In this document: positions 61,347 to 64,000 of the stretch, piece by piece
Layout of the letters: every line of letters starts with the position of its first letter
Numbering within the stretch: position 1 is the first letter of the stretch
Source: Pontibacter aydingkolensis
GTDB lineage: Bacteria; Bacteroidota; Bacteroidia; Cytophagales; Hymenobacteraceae
Assembly (NCBI RefSeq): GCF_019443125.1
Contig: NZ_JAHYXK010000008.1
Location: 62,001 to 126,000, forward strand
DNA length: 64,000 bases
Direction of reading: 5' to 3'
Notes under the pieces: model-generated
The model's input: the letters and a program-made list of their open reading frames with translations, nothing else
Databases searched by the model: none
What the model was told of the DNA's origin: nothing
Program-made: the position numbers and the translations under genes

Positions 61347-61971
61347 CCTAAGCAATTTAGGTAAACGATACAACTACGAGTGGATTTTCCGGAACCTGAC
61401 TTATACTTTTGAGTCAGGCACCTCTTATGCCATACTTGGGCATAACGGTTCCGGTAAATCCACTCTTCTTACTGTAATAGCCGGGCACAACCTGCATAGC
61501 GAAGGCGACATAGCCTATACTTTGGGCTCCAAAACAATTGCCCCCGACGAAGCCTATCGCCACCTATCCCTTACAGCACCATACTTAGAACTGGTAGAGG
61601 AGTTTACGCTGTTGGAGATGCTAGAATTCCATACCCGCTTTAAGAAACTGCGCCACAACCTGACCAACCTAGAGTTGGTAGACAGAATGGGCCTGCAACG
61701 GTCTAAAAACAAATTTGTAAAAGATTTTTCGTCAGGCATGAAGCAGCGCCTGAAACTGGGCCTTGCCCTATACTCCGACACAAAACTGCTGCTATTGGAT
61801 GAACCTACCACAAACCTTGACCAGGAAGGTGTAGCCTGGTACCAGGAGCATGTGGATAAAAACAGAGCTGATAGATTGGTAATTGTAGGCTCTAACATTA
61901 ATCACGAGTATGCCTTCTGTGATCAGCACCTACGCATTTCAGATTACCACTTAGCACCGCGTGTTCGTTAG
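61336..61971 (+). CDS. Orphan ABC transporter ATP-binding protein
   Basis: A 211-residue stand-alone ABC ATPase. The ATG at 61336 is preferred over a GTG at 61306 because MQINLSNLGKRYNYEWIFRN starts the fold; it overlaps lpxA by 11 bases. Walker A is GHNGSGKSTLL, the signature DFSSGMKQRLKLGLAL and Walker B KLLLLDEPTTNLD. No permease gene follows, as the next gene is the YebC-type gene 420 bases on. It may assist a permease encoded elsewhere. Coupling to lpxA suggests a link with envelope lipid metabolism, which is inference. Confidence 0.87.
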   Translation: MQINLSNLGKRYNYEWIFRNLTYTFESGTSYAILGHNGSGKSTLLTVIAGHNLHSEGDIAYTLGSKTIAPDEAYRHLSLTAPYLELVEEFTLLEMLEFHTRFKKLRHNLTNLELVDRMGLQRSKNKFVKDFSSGMKQRLKLGLALYSDTKLLLLDEPTTNLDQEGVAWYQEHVDKNRADRLVIVGSNINHEYAFCDQHLRISDYHLAPRVR

Positions 61972-62362
61972 TTGCTGGTTAGTAGTTATTGGTTAATTGT
62001 TAATGTAGAGACGCAATATTTTGCGTCTTGTTTGCTATGGGGTAATCTTTCTAAAAGTATAAAGTATGGCTTTTAGAAGTATAAACTTATACTTTGCACT
62101 ATCTTAAAGTATAACCTGTGGCTCACGGAAGTCTGAAGACTTCCCATTATTGCAAGCCACAAGTCACGCTATCGCTTATGACTTGTGCCAGAAATAATAT
62201 ACACCCAACAACGAATAACCGACAACCAATAACGAAACCCATCACCCTGTAGTCACCAAGACGCAAAATATTGCGTCTCTACATTCCCGAATAACGATCA
62301 ACGAATAACCAGCAACCAATAACGAATAACCAAAAAGACTACCAAATTAAACAGAAGCTGCC
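61972..62362. repeat. Repeat-rich intergenic region
   Basis: No gene. It holds two copies of the palindromic GAGACGCAATATTTTGCGTC family (62005-62028, 62260-62288); a hairpin at 62126-62143 (GGAAGTCT/AGACTTCC); another at 62159-62188 (CACAAGTCA/TGACTTGTG); a cluster of the AAGTATA word at 62056-62110; and direct repeats of AACGAATAACC with CAACCAATAACGAA (62209-62237 and 62299-62332). Confidence 0.65.
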
Positions 62363-62370
62363 TAACTTTG
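62363..62370 (+). promoter_or_regulatory. -7 box of the YebC-family gene
   Basis: TAACTTTG, an exact TAnnTTTG match 20 bases before the ATG at 62391. It lies just after the repeat cluster. Confidence 0.5.
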
Positions 62371-62390
62371 TATACCACATAACACACACT

Positions 62391-63098
62391 ATGGGACGCG
62401 CATTTGAATTTAGAAAAGCCCGCAAGTTTAAACGCTGGGACAAAATGTCGAAGGCATTTACCCGCATCGGCAAAGAGATAGTAATGGCCGTTAAAGAAAG
62501 CGGTCCAAACCCTGAGACAAACTCACGTTTACGTTCGGCTATACAGAACGCCAAAGGCGTTAACATGCCAAAAGACCGTATAGAGGCTGCCATTAAAAGA
62601 GCATCTTCTAAAGAGGAAAAAGATTACGAAGAAATTGTATACGAAGGCTATGCACCTCACGGCATTGCAGTGGTAATAGAGTGTGCTACTGATAACCTGA
62701 ACAGAACGGTAGCCAACGTGCGTATGCACTTTTCTAAAGGCGGCGGCTCACTAGGCAAAACCGGATCCCTGGACTTTATGTTTGACCGCAAGGGTATCTT
62801 TAAAATACCTGCCGAAGGCGTTAACCTGGAAGACCTTGAGCTGGAGTTGATCGACTTTGGTGCAGAAGATATTTATGAGCACGAAGGTGAGATTATCATT
62901 GAAACCCCTTTTACAGAGTTTGGCACCATGCAGAAAGGCCTTGAAGAAAAAGGGCTTGAGGTAATCAGCTCTGAAGTGCAGCGCATACCTACTACCAGAA
63001 CGGAGCTGACCGAAGAGCAGGAAGAAGAAGTAATGGGCTTGATTGAGCGTTTCGAAGAAGACGACGACGTACAGGCCGTATATCATAATATGGCTTAA
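62391..63098 (+). CDS. YebC/PmpR family DNA-binding or translational regulator
   Basis: A 235-residue protein of the YebC/PmpR family (TACO1 homologues). The N-terminal RAFEFRKARKFKRWDKMSKAF, then NPETNSRLRSAIQNAKGVNMPKD and YEGYAPHGIAVVIEC, are family marks, and the C-terminal acidic part is usual. Members have been described as transcription regulators and as factors helping ribosomes at proline stretches. The gene has its own promoter and terminator, so it is monocistronic. Confidence 0.93.
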   Translation: MGRAFEFRKARKFKRWDKMSKAFTRIGKEIVMAVKESGPNPETNSRLRSAIQNAKGVNMPKDRIEAAIKRASSKEEKDYEEIVYEGYAPHGIAVVIECATDNLNRTVANVRMHFSKGGGSLGKTGSLDFMFDRKGIFKIPAEGVNLEDLELELIDFGAEDIYEHEGEIIIETPFTEFGTMQKGLEEKGLEVISSEVQRIPTTRTELTEEQEEEVMGLIERFEEDDDVQAVYHNMA

Positions 63099-63116
63099 GT
63101 CAATAGGTTACTATAA

Positions 63117-63155
63117 AATATGGCTGCTCAGACAAATGGGCAGCCATATTCTTTT
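63117..63155 (+). terminator. Terminator of the YebC-family gene
   Basis: AATATGGCTGC (63117-63127) pairs with GCAGCCATATT (63140-63150), followed by CTTTT. It lies 19 bases after the stop codon. Confidence 0.88.
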
Positions 63156-63209
63156 ATAGCCTATTGGCCTTATTACCCGTATCATTTCTAAAAATCACCA
63201 ATCCTAGTT

Positions 63210-64000
63210 ATGCTTTTATACTTTCTGTTTATAGTAGGCTTTATTTTCCTGATCAAAGGCGCTGATATTTTAGTTTCGGGAGCTTCTTCCATCGCCAAGC
63301 GTTATGGGCTTTCCGATATGGTGGTAGGCCTTACTATCGTATCATTTGGTACGTCTTTGCCAGAGCTTATCATTAACATACTTTCCAGTTTGCAGGGACA
63401 ATCGGAACTGGCTATTGGTAACGTGTTCGGAAGCAATGTTGCTAACCTACTGCTGATACTGGGTATAACAGCTCTCATTTGCCCTTTGCCAATTAAGCGT
63501 AACACTATACTTACAGAAATTCCCTTTTCGCTAATAGCTACCTTACTCGTTGGCTTTTTAGCGAATGCAACACTTATTGATAACCGAGCTGAATTATACA
63601 TCAGCCGCACAGACGGTGCTATACTTCTCTTCTTCTTCGTGCTGTTTATGGCTTATATCTACAACATTGCCCGCACTAATAAAGACGAGGTTATACCTGA
63701 CGATGTAGATGAGGATATGCCAATTGGTAAAGCAATTATATACATTCTACTTGGCGTAACAGGGCTTTTTCTGGGTGGCAAATGGGTAGTAGACGGTGCA
63801 GTAGATATTGCCCAGAACTTTGGTTTAAGCGAGTCCTTTATAGGCCTTACGGTTGTTGCCATTGGCACCTCTCTTCCGGAACTGGTTACTTCTGCCATGG
63901 CCGCATACCGCCGTAACATCGATATAGCTGTTGGCAATGTGGTAGGTTCCAATATCTTTAACCTGCTGTGGATATTAGGAATAAGTGCGTTGATCAACCC
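63210..64000 (+). CDS. Calcium/sodium antiporter (CaCA family), 3' truncated by the window
   Basis: The reading frame is open from the ATG at 63210 to the end of the window without a stop, giving at least 263 residues. It begins MLYFLFIVGFIFLIKGADIL or similar. Two alpha-repeats of the YrbG type are visible: TIVSFGTSLPELIINILSSL with GNVFGSNVANLLLILG, and TVVAIGTSLPELVTSAMAAY with GNVVGSNIFNLLWILG. A charged loop rich in D and E (DEVIPDDVDEDMP) separates them. Members exchange Ca2+ for Na+ or K+ across the inner membrane. It begins 60 bases after the YebC gene's terminator, so it is probably a separate unit. Confidence 0.93.
   Translation, partial: MLLYFLFIVGFIFLIKGADILVSGASSIAKRYGLSDMVVGLTIVSFGTSLPELIINILSSLQGQSELAIGNVFGSNVANLLLILGITALICPLPIKRNTILTEIPFSLIATLLVGFLANATLIDNRAELYISRTDGAILLFFFVLFMAYIYNIARTNKDEVIPDDVDEDMPIGKAIIYILLGVTGLFLGGKWVVDGAVDIAQNFGLSESFIGLTVVAIGTSLPELVTSAMAAYRRNIDIAVGNVVGSNIFNLLWILGISALIN

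Noticed and set aside
62209..62332. CRISPR-like repeats before the YebC-family gene
   Set aside because: The AACGAATAACC phrases are short, irregularly spaced and low in complexity, without spacers of uniform size.

Overview
The window comes from a Bacteroidota genome, most likely the Cytophagales family Hymenobacteraceae (Pontibacter-like). The signs are: PorX, the response regulator of the type IX secretion system; a fused LpxC-FabZ protein followed by LpxA; a bifunctional RibBA; an Mrp ATPase without the usual CxxC; -7 promoter boxes of the Bacteroidota type TAnnTTTG in front of many genes; and weak Shine-Dalgarno sequences. No rRNA, tRNA, CRISPR array, transposase or prophage gene was found. 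The genus is an inference from overall character, not from a marker gene.

Layout. 1-13.3 kb: the 3' part of an M14 metallopeptidase; a SulP transporter, beta-carbonic anhydrase and TetR regulator operon (probable bicarbonate/CO2 handling); a PhzF-like enzyme; a cupin; a cytochrome c/PQQ-type sugar dehydrogenase lipoprotein; a HAD phosphatase; a DUF3267 putative zincin; a DUF2490 outer-membrane protein; an ABC-2 exporter pair; and two unrecognised proteins. 13.5-21.4 kb: housekeeping genes (ribBA, dnaG, a macrodomain protein, mrp plus a NifU-domain protein, fumarylacetoacetase), separated by intergenic DNA rich in palindromic and inverted repeats (14.9-15.7 kb and 21.4-21.6 kb).

21.6-51.2 kb: one large capsule/exopolysaccharide locus, all on the minus strand and read from 51.2 kb downward. 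It starts with wza and wzc, then a TviB-like dehydrogenase and TviC-like epimerase (UDP-HexNAcA), then a LegB, LegC, acetyltransferase and CBS-nucleotidyltransferase block (a GDP-linked 2,4-diacetamido-trideoxyhexose route). Next come the flippase, glycosyltransferases, an EpsG-like polymerase, an acetyltransferase, a tandem pair of CE4-like (de)acetylases, more glycosyltransferases and a methyltransferase. It ends with a PglC-like initiating phosphoglycosyltransferase, a sugar-transfer ATP-grasp enzyme, two NeuD/PglD-type acyltransferases, a PglE-like aminotransferase and a PglF-like 4,6-dehydratase (the UDP-bacillosamine route). The middle of the locus (about 25.2-44.4 kb) is visibly AT-rich and poor in a heptamer that is very common elsewhere in the window, which suggests horizontal replacement between conserved flanks.

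51.6-64 kb: a flavin reductase-like protein, alanine dehydrogenase, tsaE and porX, an HD-domain phosphohydrolase, the lipid A block lpxD, lpxC-fabZ, lpxA followed by an orphan ABC ATPase, a YebC-family regulator, and the 5' part of a Ca2+/Na+ antiporter that runs off the window.

The most interesting signals are the heptamer TATACTT/AAGTATA with its depletion in the sugar locus, the presence of both nucleotide routes to 2,4-diamino-trideoxy sugars in one locus, the ATP-grasp/acyltransferase end of that locus, and several families of palindromic intergenic repeats.
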